In this document: piece by piece, positions 63,217-64,000 of the stretch | Numbering within the stretch: position 1 is the stretch's first letter | Layout: each line of letters starts with the position of its first letter | NCBI RefSeq assembly: GCF_002081825.1 | Contig: NZ_MUKU01000026.1 | Span: forward strand, 1-64,000 | Origin: Chromobacterium haemolyticum | Lineage (GTDB): Bacteria > Pseudomonadota > Gammaproteobacteria > Burkholderiales > Chromobacteriaceae | DNA: 64,000 nt | Reading direction: 5' to 3' | Made by a program: the position numbers and the translations under genes | Notes under the pieces: model-generated | What the model saw: the letters and a program-made list of their open reading frames with translations, nothing else | The model's database searches: none | Told to the model about the DNA's origin: nothing

Positions 63217-64000
63217 ATGGACCTCAGCACCCTGCTCGCCAGCTTCGCCTCCGCCTTCAACCAAGACCAACGCCTGCTCACCCTCAGCCTGGGCGACGGC
63301 AGCGTGGCGGCCGAGCAACTGCTGCCCCTGAGCCTGGCCGGCGAGGAAGGCGTGTCCCGGCCCTACGCCTACCAGCTCACCTGTCTGTCCCCGGACGGGG
63401 CCATCGAACTCAAGACCCTGCTCGGCCTGCCGGCCCGCATCGGCATCCTCGACGCCGCCGGCGCGGAGTCCTTGCGTTGCGGCGTGGTGTCCAAGGTAGA
63501 GAGCCTGGGCTCGGACGGCGGTTTCAGCCGTTATCAGCTCACCATCGAGCCGCCGTTCGCGCTGCTGCGTCATCGCGTCAGCTCGCGGGTGTTCCAGGAC
63601 CTGTCGGTGCCGGACATCGTCACGCAGATCCTGGCCGAGCATCAGCAGGCCAACCCGGTGTTCGCCCGGGTGCAGACCTTGGACTTCAAGACCGGCCCGG
63701 CGTCGCCGCGCAGCTACTGCCTGCAATACCGCGAATCCGATTACGACTTCATCGTGCGGCTGCTGCACGAAGAGGGCTATGCCTGGCGTTTCGATCACCT
63801 CGACGGCGACACACCACAAGTGCGCTTGGTCGCCTTCGACGACCCCTACAGCCTGCCGCCGGCCGGCGTCGAGCGCGTGCGTTTCCACCGCAGCGACGCC
63901 ACCGAGGCCGAAGACGGCCTGACCGAGTGGAAGGCCCAGCGCCAGATCGTCCCCGGCGCGGTGGCCTTGGCCAGCTTCGACTACCAGCCGGTGCAAACCC
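63217..64000 (+). CDS. vgrG: Type VI secretion system tip protein VgrG (partial, runs off the window)
   Basis: The first 261 residues of a second VgrG, beginning 'MDLSTLLASFASAFNQDQRLLTLSLGDGS' and following the first VgrG almost residue by residue, including 'HRVSSRVFQDLSVPDIVTQILAEHQQANPVFARVQTL' and 'RFHRSDATEAEDGLTEWKAQRQIVPGA'. The OB-fold, needle and any C-terminal extension lie outside the window. AAGGAC lies 6 nt before the ATG. A different effector set is likely to follow, as such paralogs usually differ in their C-termini. Confidence 0.92.
   Translation, partial: MDLSTLLASFASAFNQDQRLLTLSLGDGSVAAEQLLPLSLAGEEGVSRPYAYQLTCLSPDGAIELKTLLGLPARIGILDAAGAESLRCGVVSKVESLGSDGGFSRYQLTIEPPFALLRHRVSSRVFQDLSVPDIVTQILAEHQQANPVFARVQTLDFKTGPASPRSYCLQYRESDYDFIVRLLHEEGYAWRFDHLDGDTPQVRLVAFDDPYSLPPAGVERVRFHRSDATEAEDGLTEWKAQRQIVPGAVALASFDYQPVQT

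Overview
The window looks like a chromosome segment of a high-GC betaproteobacterium of the Neisseriales, most likely Chromobacterium or a close relative. This is inferred from the replication-initiation gene order (mnmE-yidC-yidD-rnpA-rpmH / dnaA-dnaN-gyrB), the protein style, and the accessory content: type VI secretion genes with tandem immunity genes, a histamine-type siderophore locus and chaperone-usher fimbriae. No database search was possible.

Layout. (1) 1-5.3 kb, minus strand: a type I restriction-modification operon (hsdR, hsdM, a YhcG-like PD-(D/E)XK nuclease and a broken hsdS), placed directly downstream of mnmE. (2) 5.4-14.9 kb: the conserved core, with mnmE, yidC, yidD, rnpA and rpmH on the minus strand and dnaA, dnaN and gyrB on the plus strand. 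The divergent rpmH/dnaA intergenic region holds one perfect DnaA box. (3) 14.9-23.5 kb: a defence-like island with a single-polypeptide (type ISP-like) restriction-modification enzyme, a NucS/DUF91-like nuclease, a HIT-HNH gene pair and an AT-richer membrane protein. (4) 23.8-31.5 kb: a type VI secretion module of VgrG, a VRR-NUC nuclease effector with a hydrophobic C-terminus, and three tandem TsiV/DUF3396 immunity paralogs, the last one shortened. (5) 32.8-36.6 kb: a compact operon I do not recognise. A 45-residue peptide gene is followed by a weak hairpin and then by a split LpxL/HtrB-like acyltransferase (two ORFs joined by an ATGA overlap and a T TTT TTC slippery heptamer), an acyl carrier protein, a CPBP (CAAX-type) membrane protease, an S49 (SppA-like) Ser-Lys peptidase and an exported protein. 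It reads like a ribosomal-peptide modification and maturation system and is the best candidate for an undescribed system here.

(6) 36.8-57.6 kb: an iron-regulated siderophore locus of the anguibactin/acinetobactin type. Histidine decarboxylase and an N-monooxygenase would make N-hydroxyhistamine. A free-standing aryl-carrier-like protein, a Cy-Cy-A-PCP synthetase whose own carrier lacks the phosphopantetheine serine, and a PCP-C protein would assemble the product. An ECF sigma factor, two ABC exporter half-transporters, two FecCD permeases, an ATPase, a binding lipoprotein and a TonB-dependent receptor handle control, export and uptake. Three Fur-like boxes precede the main transcription units. 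No aryl-acid (salicylate or 2,3-dihydroxybenzoate) synthesis or activation gene is present. (7) 57.8-62.8 kb, minus strand: a chaperone-usher fimbrial operon (major subunit, chaperone, usher, tip-like subunit). (8) 63.2 kb to the end: the start of a second VgrG closely resembling the first. Structured or MITE-like repeats lie against the stop codons of several genes in the accessory half.
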